A stretch of 64,000 nt of DNA from Deltaproteobacteria bacterium (GTDB lineage: Bacteria > Myxococcota > Kuafuiibacteriia > Kuafuiibacteriales > Kuafuiibacteriaceae), in NCBI GenBank assembly GCA_016713425.1, contig JADJPE010000005.1, positions 7,174,001 to 7,238,000 of the forward strand, read 5' to 3'. Both the position numbers and the translations under genes were made by a program. This document shows, one piece after another, positions 43,064 through 52,728 of this stretch (position 1 is the first letter of the stretch; every line of letters begins with the position of its first letter). Under the pieces are notes generated by a model. The model was not told the DNA's origin, searched no databases, and was given only the letters and a program-made list of their open reading frames with translations.

Positions 43064-44698
43064 CTAAAGCTCAGCGCGTTGTCGAGACTCGGAGTTCAGG
43101 GAACGATGAGGTTCAATGATGTCTGTCGTCGACCCGCGTACGCGAACTTCGTCATTGCGTCCCGTTGCCGTATTTCGAGCGGCGAGCGACTCCCTGTACT
43201 CCGCCGCCTGAGCACGCATCGTCCAGTGAACCTCGTATCCTTGTTCCTCAACCGATTCCTTGATCTTCTTCAAAGACGTCATGAAGAACTCCTTCCGAGG
43301 ATTCACGCGGTTCATCTGGCTGTCGGCGAGGATCTCGTGCAGACGCTTTTCAAGAAGCGGCGCGTCGTCTGCCTCAATCATCGCGTGTACGTCGAACGGG
43401 AACGGAACGCTGGCGTCCCCGAGCTCTCGCACGCGGTCGAGCGGTTCCAATCGGCGGGTAAGCCCGACCTTGAACACCTCTTCGCCAAAGGAACCGATGT
43501 TTGAGATCACGTAGACGTGACCCTTCTTGGTCTGCTGAGCCATAGAGAGCGCACGCTGACCCTTCTGCTCCGCTTCCATGTACTTCTGCTCGAGTTCGAC
43601 GATACGACGCTCATATTCGGCTCGATCGCTCTCAGCCGCCGCTTGCATCTCCATCCGTGCTTTCTCCATGGCCTCGCGGATGAGCTTCTCCTCCTTCGCG
43701 GCATCCTTTTGTGCCTTTTCATATTCGCGTCGCGACCGTTCTTCCTCGCGCATCGCCTCCTTGAAGCGACGCTGCTCTTCGTTATCCTGTCTTCGTAACT
43801 CGTGAAGCGTGCATGCAAGGCGAAGCTCATGCTGTTTGAGAGCGAAGTACTCATCCGTAATGCGCGCGCTCCGAAAGGCCTCACCGTTGCGGTTAACGAG
43901 CGCAAACGCATCCTTCAGCTCCTGCTCCAACGTTCCGAAGTTGTCGTTTTTTGCACGCGCAAGGATTGATGCACATTTCCCGTTGAAGGCGTCCGTAACG
44001 AAGCCGACAGCGGTGCGTTGACGTTGCTTCTCGACGTAGAGGCATGTGCCCGCTGTTCCATTCTTGATCATGTGATTGGCCTCTTCTCGCAGCCCCTTCA
44101 TCTCCTTGCCGGCTTGTTGGTGATCGTACTCATCCGCCAGATCGTCGATCAGTGTCCGGTTTGGAATGAGATACTCGTCACCGTACCCGTTCAATTTGTT
44201 ACGAATGGCTGTGTCTGCTTGATCTGCTTGCGCGACTCTTCGCTCGATATCCTCGAGCTTATCCTTGGCCTGAGAGAGCTCGCGTCGAGCGCTTCCGACA
44301 ATCTCCTCGGCTTGGCGCTCGGCTCGCGCCAAGGTGCGCTTGGCCGCATCCAGCTGGGCGTCTGCATCCGTAAGAATCTGTTGAGCGTCCCTCTTGGCCA
44401 TATTTTCGGCTTCGGACAGGCGCTGCTCTATGCGCTGGTGCAAGAAACCGACTTTTGCCTCGATGGTCTCTGCGCGCTTTTGTGCCTCAGCCAAAACACG
44501 AGTGGCCTCTTCGTGTGCTCGTTGTCGTTCTTCGCTTGCATCATGCTCCGCGTCGCGCTTTGTCTTCTCGGCATAAGCATCGACGTCTTCGATCGCGTCG
44601 AGCGGCTTCAGGCGTTTGCGAAGCGAAGAGACCCAAGTTGAAAGGATCAATATGAGTACGACACAACCGGCAAGCGCCGCCACAAGTATGGTGTCCAT
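43064..44698 (-). CDS. membrane-anchored coiled-coil DUF4041/GIY-YIG-like protein
   Basis: A 544-aa protein. Residues 5-25 are one membrane helix (LVAALAGCVVLILILST). Residues 30-170 and 290-400 are long coiled coils. Between them lies a DUF4041-like domain (GYGDEYLIPNRTLIDDLADE). Residues 405-490 are a T5orf172/Mug113 GIY-YIG-like domain: GHVYVISNIGSFGEEVFKVG, with Glu in LEKRLHEIL. GIY-YIG enzymes cut DNA; DUF4041 proteins appear in phage genomes and defence islands. It is transcribed convergently with the exonuclease and divergently from the Mrr-like gene. Confidence 0.75.
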   Translation of the reverse strand: MDTILVAALAGCVVLILILSTWVSSLRKRLKPLDAIEDVDAYAEKTKRDAEHDASEERQRAHEEATRVLAEAQKRAETIEAKVGFLHQRIEQRLSEAENMAKRDAQQILTDADAQLDAAKRTLARAERQAEEIVGSARRELSQAKDKLEDIERRVAQADQADTAIRNKLNGYGDEYLIPNRTLIDDLADEYDHQQAGKEMKGLREEANHMIKNGTAGTCLYVEKQRQRTAVGFVTDAFNGKCASILARAKNDNFGTLEQELKDAFALVNRNGEAFRSARITDEYFALKQHELRLACTLHELRRQDNEEQRRFKEAMREEERSRREYEKAQKDAAKEEKLIREAMEKARMEMQAAAESDRAEYERRIVELEQKYMEAEQKGQRALSMAQQTKKGHVYVISNIGSFGEEVFKVGLTRRLEPLDRVRELGDASVPFPFDVHAMIEADDAPLLEKRLHEILADSQMNRVNPRKEFFMTSLKKIKESVEEQGYEVHWTMRAQAAEYRESLAARNTATGRNDEVRVRGSTTDIIEPHRSLNSESRQRAEL

Positions 44699-44832
44699 CG
44701 CGGAGTGGAATTAGAGCACCGGTGTGCCGCGGGGATACAAGGCGCCGCCCGACCTGCTCCTGGTCCAGGGTGCGGCTGAGTGATCCGCCGTCCCGCATTG
44801 GAGGCCGAGGCCTCAGGCTCTAGAATCCGAGA

Positions 44833-46542
44833 ATGCCCCAAGAAATCGATGAGCAGGCGCTTTGCAAGATGCTGATGCGGGCTGCGCCCCGTCCGCAGAT
44901 TACGATGTCCAGGTTCACGCCCGCGGGGAGGTTGAGGCGATCGCCCTTGTTCCAGGCCGACATCGCGAACGCGTTCTTGGGCAAAGCTCAGAGCATCAAG
45001 GGCCAAACGCGCTTTGAGGTCGAGAGTAAGGCAAGAGAGAAGCTCGAGGCGTGGGCGCGGCTCGAGGCCAAGCGACGTAGCGGGGAGGCGAAAGCCGATG
45101 CGCTCGAAGCCGCGCAGGCACGACATCAGGAGCTTGTTGCCACACTGCGATCCGACGCACAGGCGTTGAGAGAGGTGCTGAAAGCGACATTATCGGTAGA
45201 CGATCGAATTGACTGGCTGGCGCTCTTGGATCGCCGAAGCTACACCTGCTTTCAGTGGTCCGACAAGCCGCCCAAGCGTCTCGGTGCACCACAGAGCGGA
45301 CACAAGGCGGCGGCGCGCTCGAATTGGCTCGCCAGCGCCCGCGAGAGGCGGCGACGCGCGCGCGTCCAGCAGGCTACACAGCTCGAGGCGCGAGCGTTGA
45401 CCGACGAGGTCGAGCGAGCGAACGCACACGAGGCGTACGCCTATCAAGTTCGAAGAGCCGATGCTCTGCTCGCGCACCTGCTTGAACATGATCGCTTCTT
45501 GACGGTCCAGTATGTGCACAATCGCGACCTCAGAGCCTTTCGAGCGCGATTCGAAGCTGGAAGTCCTAAGGCCGTCGCAGAGTATCTCGAAACAGTGTTT
45601 GAACGCGCTGAGTATCCTGCGTCGCTCCGACTTCGTCACAAAGTCGCGGTGAGCGAGGACGCTCGCAAAGCCCAGGTCGATCTCACGATGGTGGCGTATG
45701 AAGACTTTCCGAACGTCGCCGACTACAAGTTTGTCAAGAAGACCCGTGAGAGTCGGCCCATAGCCATGAAGCGGGCGGAACAAGAGTCGCTCTACGAGGA
45801 GGTTGTTGTTCAACTCGTTGTTCGGGTCATGCATGAGGTTTTCGAAGCGGTATACATCGACGCCGTGCACGAGGTGGCCGTGAACTGCTGGGTCGAGGTT
45901 GCGGACAGATCCGCCGCAGCGGGCAAAGATGCAGACGGCGATGGAACAGAAGGAACAGGGCCAAACAACGCTCGGTGCATCGCCGCAGTTCAGTCGGAGC
46001 GCGATACTTTCGAAGCGATCAACTTAGCGCGCAAGTCTCCATCGTCGGTTCTCGAGAGCCTTGATGGACGTGTCTCGAAGTCGTGTCACGGGGCCGAGGC
46101 AGTGGAGCCGAGATGCCTCGTGGTGTGGTCGGGTGCGACGACGGACTCATCGAAGAGCGAGACGCTACGTCGCTTGATGGATATGTCCGGGGACGGCTTT
46201 GGCGCGTTGGCGCGCTCTCTCTTGGAGCGGATGGTGGATGAGGAAGGCGGTCGGCTGCAATCCTTCGCCACGAGCGCTGATGGAGAGGTCGATGCCACGG
46301 CTACGCTCGGTGCAGAAGATGACCTATGCGCCTTCGCCGTGCGACGCCACGCACGGACCATTCCCGACGACGCCGTTCACGACCTGCTTCGCCGCGTCGA
46401 AAGCGAAGGCTTAGGGCGCGCAATGCTCCTGAGCACTGGGACATTCGATAAGGATGCGGAGCGCGGAATCCAGAACGACTCGGTCGTCATCGTCGATGGC
46501 CCTCGGCTGGTCAGTCTGCTTGCGCTCCATGGGGTGGGCTGA
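44833..46542 (+). CDS. Mrr-like restriction endonuclease-fold protein with altered catalytic site
   Basis: A 569-aa protein. The first 330 residues are helical and charged and unrecognised. The C-terminal 110 resemble the Mrr_cat domain: LLERMVDEEGGRLQSFAT, then GEVDATATLG, then LCAFAVRRHART, and RAMLLSTGTFDKDAERGI ending in VDGPRLVSLL. In active Mrr enzymes the third element is Q/E-x-K; here it reads AVRR, so the lysine appears replaced by arginine. It may be a binding-only or degenerate nuclease. Divergent from the GIY-YIG gene with 134 bases between, so they may share a control region. Confidence 0.6.
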   Translation: MPQEIDEQALCKMLMRAAPRPQITMSRFTPAGRLRRSPLFQADIANAFLGKAQSIKGQTRFEVESKAREKLEAWARLEAKRRSGEAKADALEAAQARHQELVATLRSDAQALREVLKATLSVDDRIDWLALLDRRSYTCFQWSDKPPKRLGAPQSGHKAAARSNWLASARERRRRARVQQATQLEARALTDEVERANAHEAYAYQVRRADALLAHLLEHDRFLTVQYVHNRDLRAFRARFEAGSPKAVAEYLETVFERAEYPASLRLRHKVAVSEDARKAQVDLTMVAYEDFPNVADYKFVKKTRESRPIAMKRAEQESLYEEVVVQLVVRVMHEVFEAVYIDAVHEVAVNCWVEVADRSAAAGKDADGDGTEGTGPNNARCIAAVQSERDTFEAINLARKSPSSVLESLDGRVSKSCHGAEAVEPRCLVVWSGATTDSSKSETLRRLMDMSGDGFGALARSLLERMVDEEGGRLQSFATSADGEVDATATLGAEDDLCAFAVRRHARTIPDDAVHDLLRRVESEGLGRAMLLSTGTFDKDAERGIQNDSVVIVDGPRLVSLLALHGVG

Positions 46543-46611
46543 GCCGGGTTCCAGAGCGCTCGAGCTGCGCCAACCAAGCCGAACGGCTCGACCTTTCGGC
46601 GCATATCCACT

Positions 46612-47926
46612 TGAACCGCCCCGGAATCCTCGGAGAGCTGTTTAGTGAAGTCCGGCGAGCATCGCCGGGCTCTCCCGATCTCGATAGTAGGCCTCCTCGT
46701 ACTCCGCGGGCGACACGTAGACAAGAGGCCCGCGGATCCTTCGGTTGTTGAACCAGCTCACCCACTTGAGCGTTGCGTACTCGACCGGCTCGACGCCCTC
46801 GCCAAGGAGCCCGCCTTTTGATCACCTCAGTCTTGAAGAAGCCGATCACCGTCTCGGCCAGGGCGTTGTCGTACGAGTCCCCTACGGTCCCCACCGAGCT
46901 TTCGATCCCGGCCTCACGAAGGCGATCCGTGTACCGAATCGAGAGGTATTGAACGCCGTGATCGCTGTGATGGAACCAGCCGGCCATCGATTCGGCGTGC
47001 GTGCACCGCCTGTTCCAGAGCGTCGAGCGCGATGTCGCTCCGAAGGGATGTTGACACGCGCCACCCCACGATCAGCCGGGAAAAAACGTCAATCACGAAC
47101 GCCACGTAGACAAAGCCCGCCCAGGTCGCCACGTACGTCAGAGCCGCGACCCAGAGCTGGTTCGGCCTGCTCGCCGAGAACTCTCGCTTCACGAGGTCTG
47201 GGACGCCCTTGGCTGCCTCATCGGCTCGCGTCGTGATCTTGAACGCTCGGCCTCGAACAGCGTCTCGTATCCCCATCCGGCGCATCAGCCGCTCCACCGT
47301 GCACCGTGCGACACGGCGCTTCTCTCGGCGAAGCGGCCGCCACACCTTCCTGACCCCGTAGACAGCGAAGTTGTCGTCGAACACGCGGCGGATCTCCGAC
47401 TCCAGCTCGACATCCCTCTTGTGGCGCTCCGGCCGCAGCGCCGGGTCCCGTCTCCGCGCGCGATGCACGTAGTACGTCGACGGAGCGATCGGAAGCACGG
47501 CGTAGATCGGCTCGACCCCGTAGACAGGGCTGGTATTTGTCGATGAAGTCGATCATCACTTGGGTCGGCGGTCGAGCTCCGGCCTGTGCGAAATACGCGG
47601 AAGCCTTGCGAAGGATCTCGTTCGCGCGCTTCAGCTCGCGATTCTCCCGCTCGAGCCCCTTTAGGCGCTCTCGCTCGGCAGTCGTCGGCCCGTTGCCCTT
47701 GCCCGCGTTGCGCTCGGCCTCGCGGACCCAGTTCCGTAGCGTTGTTGCCGTGCAGCCGATCTTGCTCGCAATCGCGCAGATCGCCCCCCACTGCGACTCG
47801 TGCGCATCCTCGTTCTCAAGGACCAGCCGGATGGCCCGCTCACGGACCTCCGGTGAAAACTTGCTCCGTCTCCCCATGGCTCAATCCCTTCATCACTTGA
47901 GTCTCCGGGAAAGCCGGGGCGGTTCA
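46612..47926 (-). mobile_element. IS3-family insertion sequence, decayed
   Basis: Bounded by inverted ends starting TGAACCGCCCCGG and closing GGAGA at 46612-46636 and (reversed) 47902-47926, 1315 bp in all. orfA from 47877 encodes the helix-turn-helix SKIGCTATTLRNWVREAERN and a leucine zipper. orfB encodes PNQLWVAALTYVATWAGFVY and HSDHGVQYLSIRY, the DDE core. Besides the normal orfA/orfB switch there are frame breaks near 47525, 46985 and 46810, so no full transposase can be made. No identical flanking direct repeat is visible. Confidence 0.85.
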
Positions 47927-47965
47927 GCTCGACGCTCGGAATCCGAACTTCGACGGAACGGATAG

Positions 47966-48216
47966 GCCCAGCACCACCCCGGATTCCACTCGAGTCCTTC
48001 GCGACCTGGCCCAAGGCCACCTTAGAAGCCACCCGAGTCGCCGACAGACAGACCCACCACCACCCCGGACGTCATTCGAGCCCATCGCGACCTGGCCAAA
48101 GGCCACCTTAGAAGCCACCCGATTCGCCGCCAGACAGACCCAGCACCACCCCGGACGTCCATTCGAGTCCATCGCGACCTGGCCCAAGGCCACCTTAGAA
48201 GCCACCCGAGTCGCCA
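47966..48216. repeat. three tandem 86-87-bp repeats
   Basis: Three head-to-tail copies start at about 47966, 48052 and 48138. Each contains CCCAGCACCACCCCGG, then CGCGACCTGGCC, then CCACCTTAGAAGCCACCCGA. The units differ at scattered positions. They lie between the IS3 right end (47926) and the 3' end of the hypothetical gene, with no convincing coding frame. Each unit has a GGCC-AA-GGCC dyad, giving a small hairpin. Confidence 0.8.
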
Positions 48217-48240
48217 AGAACCAGGCCTCCGTGCTCTGCG

Positions 48241-49002
48241 TTACGCGTTCGGGCCATCGCCGGGTGGGCTCGCGACATCGCCCCCAGCACCACCAGCACC
48301 AGCACCAGCACCAGCACCAGCACCAGCACCAGCACCAGCACCAAGCGTCACCGCCGCGCTGGAGACGTCATCGTCCCCCGTCGCCTCGCCCGTCTCCGGG
48401 TCGACATCCTGAACCACGCGCCGGGACCGAAACGATTGCCTCAGCGCCTCGTTCTGGCTCGCGATCGGTCTCAAGAACAACGCACGCTGGGCGATGTGTT
48501 CCTTCGAGCTCTGCGGATAACGCCCGAGGACCGTGGCGATGGTTTCGGGCAACATCTCTTGGCCCTGCGCATCCAGGGCACGAACCTGGTCGGCGGTGCG
48601 CTCAGCGCTCGGGGCATCCAGTAGCAGCCTCGAAAACTCACCATTCAGCTTCGCGAGCTGACTCACGTACAACGAAAGCCCAAGCTGAGACACGGATTCT
48701 TTGAACGGCCCCTCGAGCGCAGCGACCAGCGCCCTGACCTCGGCCGCCTGTTCGGGATACGCAAGACGGGTGATGACGCCCGCGCCCCCGGGAAACAGCC
48801 GCTCGACCAAGTCGCGCCCGCGCTCCGCCAGCTCGCCGGTTTGGAATGCCGTGACCGCCTCAGTGGCGATGCGGTAAATGGCACCGATCGTCTTGTCGAT
48901 CAGTGGGTCGAGCTCCGCGAGTCGAGGATTCGTCGACGGCTGATTTCGCTGCGTGTGAAGGGCCCGCCTCTCCTTTCGAAACCCCTGCTCTGTGGCGCTC
49001 AT
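48241..49002 (-). CDS. hypothetical protein with Ala-Gly repeat tail
   Basis: A 253-aa soluble protein I do not recognise. The first 200 residues are helical (DPLIDKTIGAIYRIATEAVT; SQLAKLNGEFSRLLLDAPSA). The C-terminus is an expanded (Ala-Gly)n stretch encoded by a CACCAG hexanucleotide array at 48285-48343. The family resemblance is to proteins of unknown function from large-genome proteobacteria. The start is taken at 49002, but no ribosome site is visible and sequence just upstream looks like the left end of the IS21-type unit, so the native 5' end may be lost. Confidence 0.5.
   Translation of the reverse strand: MSATEQGFRKERRALHTQRNQPSTNPRLAELDPLIDKTIGAIYRIATEAVTAFQTGELAERGRDLVERLFPGGAGVITRLAYPEQAAEVRALVAALEGPFKESVSQLGLSLYVSQLAKLNGEFSRLLLDAPSAERTADQVRALDAQGQEMLPETIATVLGRYPQSSKEHIAQRALFLRPIASQNEALRQSFRSRRVVQDVDPETGEATGDDDVSSAAVTLGAGAGAGAGAGAGAGAGGAGGDVASPPGDGPNA
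48285..48343. repeat. CACCAG hexanucleotide repeat
   Basis: About nine near-perfect copies of CACCAG, coding for alternating Gly/Ala on the minus strand at the C-terminus of the hypothetical protein. A slippage-prone tract. Confidence 0.9.
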
Positions 49003-49123
49003 GAAAAGCAGTCCACTTCTGCTCTGCAGAACCAGTCCACATCGAGAACGGAGTTGTGAACGTGCGGGAGGAGGCAAGAGCGTCGAGGGACTGACAGCGC
49101 ACGGAGAGGGTAAGGTTAGATTC

Positions 49124-49849
49124 TCAGCTCTGAGGCTCACGCAGGGGCGGACCGTCGATCTTGATCGTGTGACACTGGTGTCGCACACGGCTGAGCAAGG
49201 CCTCTACCATCTTGGGATTTCCGAGGAAGGAGGCCCACTCGGGGTAGTCGAGATTCGTCGTGATGATCGTCGGTCGCCGCCGATACCGAAGGTGCATCAA
49301 CTTGAAGAAGATGTTGCTCTGCTCGGGCCTCAGGTTGAGATAGCCCATTTCGTCGATCACCAAGACGTCGAGGCGAGCGAGGCGGTTGAGCAGCCGCGGG
49401 GTAGAACGGTCCGCGAGCGACGAGTACATTTCATCGAAGAGGTCCTGGGCCGGCATGAAGACCCCGCGATAGCCGTTCTGCAGAGCCTTGAGCAGCAAGC
49501 CCATCGCGAGACCGCTTTTGCCAACAGCAGTTGGTCCGATGAACACGATGTTCTCTGCGCGTCCGATGAATTCGAGCTCGGCGAGTTCGCGGAGCTTGCG
49601 TTGCGGTACGCTGGGTTGCTTCTTCCATGGGAAGCTCTCGAGCGTCCACGGCTCCGGCAGAGAAGCCCTCTTGATTCTCCACGCAAGCGCGCTTTCCTGC
49701 CGTGCGTGCCATTCGGCACGCAAGAGGCGCGCGAAGAGTTTACTGAATGGAGTATGTTGCTTGTCGGCTTTCGCGAGCTCATCGTCGAAGATCTCGGCAA
49801 TCTTGTTCAGCTTCAAGCAGCTAAAAAGCTGAGAGAGATCGTCATTCAT
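49124..49849 (-). CDS. istB: IstB-type ATPase of an IS21-family element
   Basis: A 241-aa AAA+ transposition helper. Walker A is FIGPTAVGKSGLAMGLLLKA, Walker B is LDVLVIDEMGYL, and sensor residues are in TIITTNLDY. It loads the IstA transposase onto target DNA in IS21 elements. Its start overlaps the istA stop by eight bases. Intact and of normal length. Confidence 0.92.
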   Translation of the reverse strand: MNDDLSQLFSCLKLNKIAEIFDDELAKADKQHTPFSKLFARLLRAEWHARQESALAWRIKRASLPEPWTLESFPWKKQPSVPQRKLRELAELEFIGRAENIVFIGPTAVGKSGLAMGLLLKALQNGYRGVFMPAQDLFDEMYSSLADRSTPRLLNRLARLDVLVIDEMGYLNLRPEQSNIFFKLMHLRYRRRPTIITTNLDYPEWASFLGNPKMVEALLSRVRHQCHTIKIDGPPLREPQS

Positions 49850-51274
49850 CTTGGTTCTCCTCGACGGGTGGGTAGTCCTCGTCGTCCGGGTCGGACAGAA
49901 TGAAGTAATCGCGTGCTATCTGGCGCAGAATCATCCGCTCGACGCGGTCGAGGTCGTATAGACCGTAGGCTTCGGCGGTTTGCAGGGCAGGCATCAAGGC
50001 CTCGCGGGGATACTCACGAACCATGCGTAGCAGGCATCGAAGCACCTTCACGCCACGCCCGTAAGCGCGTTGCTTGAGCGCAGCCACGTAGTTCGCCAGT
50101 TCGGGAGCTGTCGCCAACAGCTCCGCTTGCTCTGCCGGTGGTTCGGTTTTGCGTCGACCCTCGCCTCGGAGCGGACGATGTTCGGGCTTGGTTACGCGCA
50201 CGTCGAGCGGATCGACGACACGCTTATGCGTTGCCACCTGGCGCGGACCCTCGAAGATGTCGATGCGTTGCTTACTCTCGCGCACCTCCATTTGCCTTCC
50301 GATGAGCTTGTAGGGAACCGAGTAGCGGTTACGCCGAACGCTGACGTAGCCCTCGGCATCGACGAACCGCTGATGCAGGACATAGACCTCGGGTATGAAG
50401 ATCGGCAGGGCCTTGAGACGCGGCCGTTCGGCGGCAAACAGCTCTCGGCGCGTAGCGTGAAGTTTCGGGCTTCGCGCGGCGTTCTTCTCCTCGCACCAGG
50501 ACCGCGCCTGCATGTTGACGTCGTCCCAATCGGAGAACTCCCGCCCGACGAGGAAATTCCTCTGCACCCATTTGAACGGGTTCTCGACCCGTGCCGAGCG
50601 ATTGGCATCGCCAACCTCGTGCGCCACGAAGACGAACCCGAATCGCTCACCGAACGCGGACATTTCGGGCACAGGCACCATCTCTTTGCCCGTGCCCTTG
50701 AGTCGAACGACGTTGGTGTTGTCGATCATACATCGCCCCGCCGCTCCGCCGAAGTACTCAAGCGCGTCGGTGAGGAAGACCTTGCACTCGAAGCGGGTGA
50801 AGCAGGGGTAGATCTGAACGAAGAGCATCCGCGAGTAGCACATCACGAGCGAGGCGATCTGCACCTTGCGCAATCGCCCGCCTATTTGGGCTTGGGTGGC
50901 GAGGTGTCATGTTGCATCTCTTCGCCGGGCGCAAACTCATAGCGTCCGGATGGGCGCTTTGGGGTGTGGCCGATCTCGTGCCGGCGGCAGAACGCCGTGA
51001 GTGCCTGGTAGGAGAGCTTGGCGCCCTTCTTCTCCAGCTCTTCATGGACCCTAACCAAGTTGCCCTTGCAGCGTACGTGCAGCTCAACGATGGCGTCATG
51101 ATACTCGGCCGCCTTCTCTGGCCGAACAATCCTGGGCGGCGGAGCCGTTCCGCTCTCCACCACGGATCGCACAGCGCTTCGCGAGAGATTGAGCGCGCGG
51201 GCGATACGGCGACTACCGAACCCCTTCTTCGCGAGCTCGAGGATGGCGATTCGTTGATGCTCATCCAGCATCAA
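49842..51274 (-). pseudogene. istA: IstA-type transposase with a frameshift
   Basis: From 51274 the frame gives the N-terminal helix-turn-helix (LAKKGFGSRRIARALNLSRS) and ends at a TAG at 50882 after SPPKPK. The rest, KVQIASLVMCYSRMLFVQIY then YFGGAAGRCMIDNTNVV with the DDE core, continues in the -1 frame from about 50880 to 49842. A -1 slip at CCCAAATAG would rejoin the two halves into about 475 aa. This could be decay, sequencing error or programmed frameshifting. The start overlaps the ParB-like gene stop by 14 bases. Confidence 0.75.
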
Positions 51275-52208
51275 TGGCCTCCAAAGTGGCGCTCTCGACG
51301 CCTTCGACGCTTGACTGCGAGGTGCGGTGCATCAGAAGCGAGAGCGCTGACCGAAACAGCGACTCGCACTCCCACTTCGCTTGCTGTGTGGCATGCTGAA
51401 GGTCCAACGCCTCAGGCGGAACCAGCCCAGACAGCGCACCCTCTTTGAGTCTTGTTCGAGCCCGTCGGCTTGTTCCGATGAGGATACCGAAGTCATCAAC
51501 AAGCTTTCTGAAGAGCCTCTTCTCGGAAGCCGAATCGACGAGGGGAGCTGCCTGCTCTCGCAATCGAAGAACCACGAAGGGCTGAGTCACCACGAGCTCG
51601 CGCGTCTTCGCGTTGCCCGAAACCCAGGCTGCATAGAGTGCACCGACCTCCCGCGTGCTCGGTCGGCCATCCGCGAGGCTCTTGACGAGGCGCAAGCAAT
51701 CCGAACGTTTGGCGCGCGCCATCGGCACGAGGTATTTCATCGCCGCATGCGCTCCGAGCGACCCACTTTGCACCCGGTCTTGAACCTCCCGAGGCAACGC
51801 TCGAACCAGAGCCAAACGGCGGCTCACCCAGCTCTGGCTCTTGTCGAAGCACCGCGACAGTTCGGCGAGGGAGAGACCAAAGCGCTCGTTGAGGTCCTCC
51901 AGGAGCCAGCCTTGCTCAAGAGCACCGTCCGATTCGCTCGTCCGCATTAGCCGCTCGAGCAACACAGCCTCAAGCTCGCCCAGCTCCCATAGGGTTGCGC
52001 GCACCAAGTCATGCCGCAACGACTTCAGCGCTCGAACGCGTTTGTAGCCATCAACGAGTACATGCCTGGCGTCGTCGCCACGCACCACCACGACAGGCAG
52101 AAGCTGCCCCTTCTCCGCGAGTGAGCCGACCAGTTGCCGTTCCTTGCGCGCGTTCCTCCGCCGTAGCTTCTCGTAGCGAAGCTCAAGCTGACCGATCTCC
52201 AACTCCAT
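51261..52208 (-). CDS. ParB/Spo0J-like protein linked to the IS21 genes
   Basis: A 315-aa protein. The N-terminus has a ParB/sulfiredoxin-like domain: RQLVGSLAEKGQLLPVVVV then VLVDGYKRVRALKSL. A helix-turn-helix follows, LEDLNERFGLSLAELSRCFD then SQSWVSRRLALVRALP. ParB proteins bind parS-like sites and use CTP. This one overlaps istA by 14 bases and has no ParA partner, so it is probably an accessory protein of the IS21-type unit, perhaps for target choice or copy maintenance (inference). Confidence 0.75.
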   Translation of the reverse strand: MELEIGQLELRYEKLRRRNARKERQLVGSLAEKGQLLPVVVVRGDDARHVLVDGYKRVRALKSLRHDLVRATLWELGELEAVLLERLMRTSESDGALEQGWLLEDLNERFGLSLAELSRCFDKSQSWVSRRLALVRALPREVQDRVQSGSLGAHAAMKYLVPMARAKRSDCLRLVKSLADGRPSTREVGALYAAWVSGNAKTRELVVTQPFVVLRLREQAAPLVDSASEKRLFRKLVDDFGILIGTSRRARTRLKEGALSGLVPPEALDLQHATQQAKWECESLFRSALSLLMHRTSQSSVEGVESATLEAIDAG

Positions 52209-52226
52209 CGCACACCCGCTCTTGCG

Positions 52227-52586
52227 TCAGTGCCACTCACGTACGGGGCCATAACCACCGCACCGCTCGCAGCAGGCCGTAGACGGGAGAACTTGTGCCT
52301 CGAAACGCGGCAGGCTCCGACACCCTGATCTATGACGAATCAACTTCTCCCCTCGAGATTCGCCGAGATCTTGGACGCGCCCGCGGTACGCGGCTGACGC
52401 CGCGGCTCTTCGAACCCGGCCCTTGCGCTTCGCGAGATACCGAGCCTGCGCTTCGCGGCACTGCCGGCGACGAGATCGCGAGCGGCATTCACCTGAGCAG
52501 TATCGCTGACCGTGGAAGCATCCACGACACAGCAAGAACCTACGCCCACAATCCAAACACTTGATTGCCCAGATCCTGATCGACAC
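52227..52586 (-). CDS. cysteine-rich zinc-binding protein upstream of parB-like gene
   Basis: A 119-aa basic protein with two cysteine clusters: CLDCGRRFLLCRGCFHGQRY-CSGEC at the N-terminus and CCERCGG near the C-terminus, with an Arg-rich middle. This suggests zinc-knuckle DNA binding. The start is a GTG at 52586 with a weak ribosome site. It is 18 bases upstream of the ParB-like gene and likely part of the same IS21-type operon. A related C-terminal end (STACCKRCGG) occurs as debris at 54955-54990. Confidence 0.6.
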   Translation of the reverse strand: MSIRIWAIKCLDCGRRFLLCRGCFHGQRYCSGECRSRSRRRQCREAQARYLAKRKGRVRRAAASAAYRGRVQDLGESRGEKLIRHRSGCRSLPRFEAQVLPSTACCERCGGYGPVREWH

Positions 52587-52728
52587 GGCCTTGGGCGGGG
52601 CAAAGGGGAAGCTGGACTACGAGGCCCCTCTATGCGACGACGATACGTCGCCCACGGCCTTGTGGAGACACAGGGGGCTCGGAGCTTCTACCTCCGACCC
52701 CCAACTTCTGCCCCGCTCATTTCGACTA

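Noticed and set aside
47966..48216. Possible CRISPR array
   Set aside because: The 86-bp units are head to tail without unique spacers and no cas gene is present.
48285..48343. CACCAG array as a phase-variation promoter element
   Set aside because: It lies at the 3' end of a gene and keeps frame, so a promoter role is unlikely.
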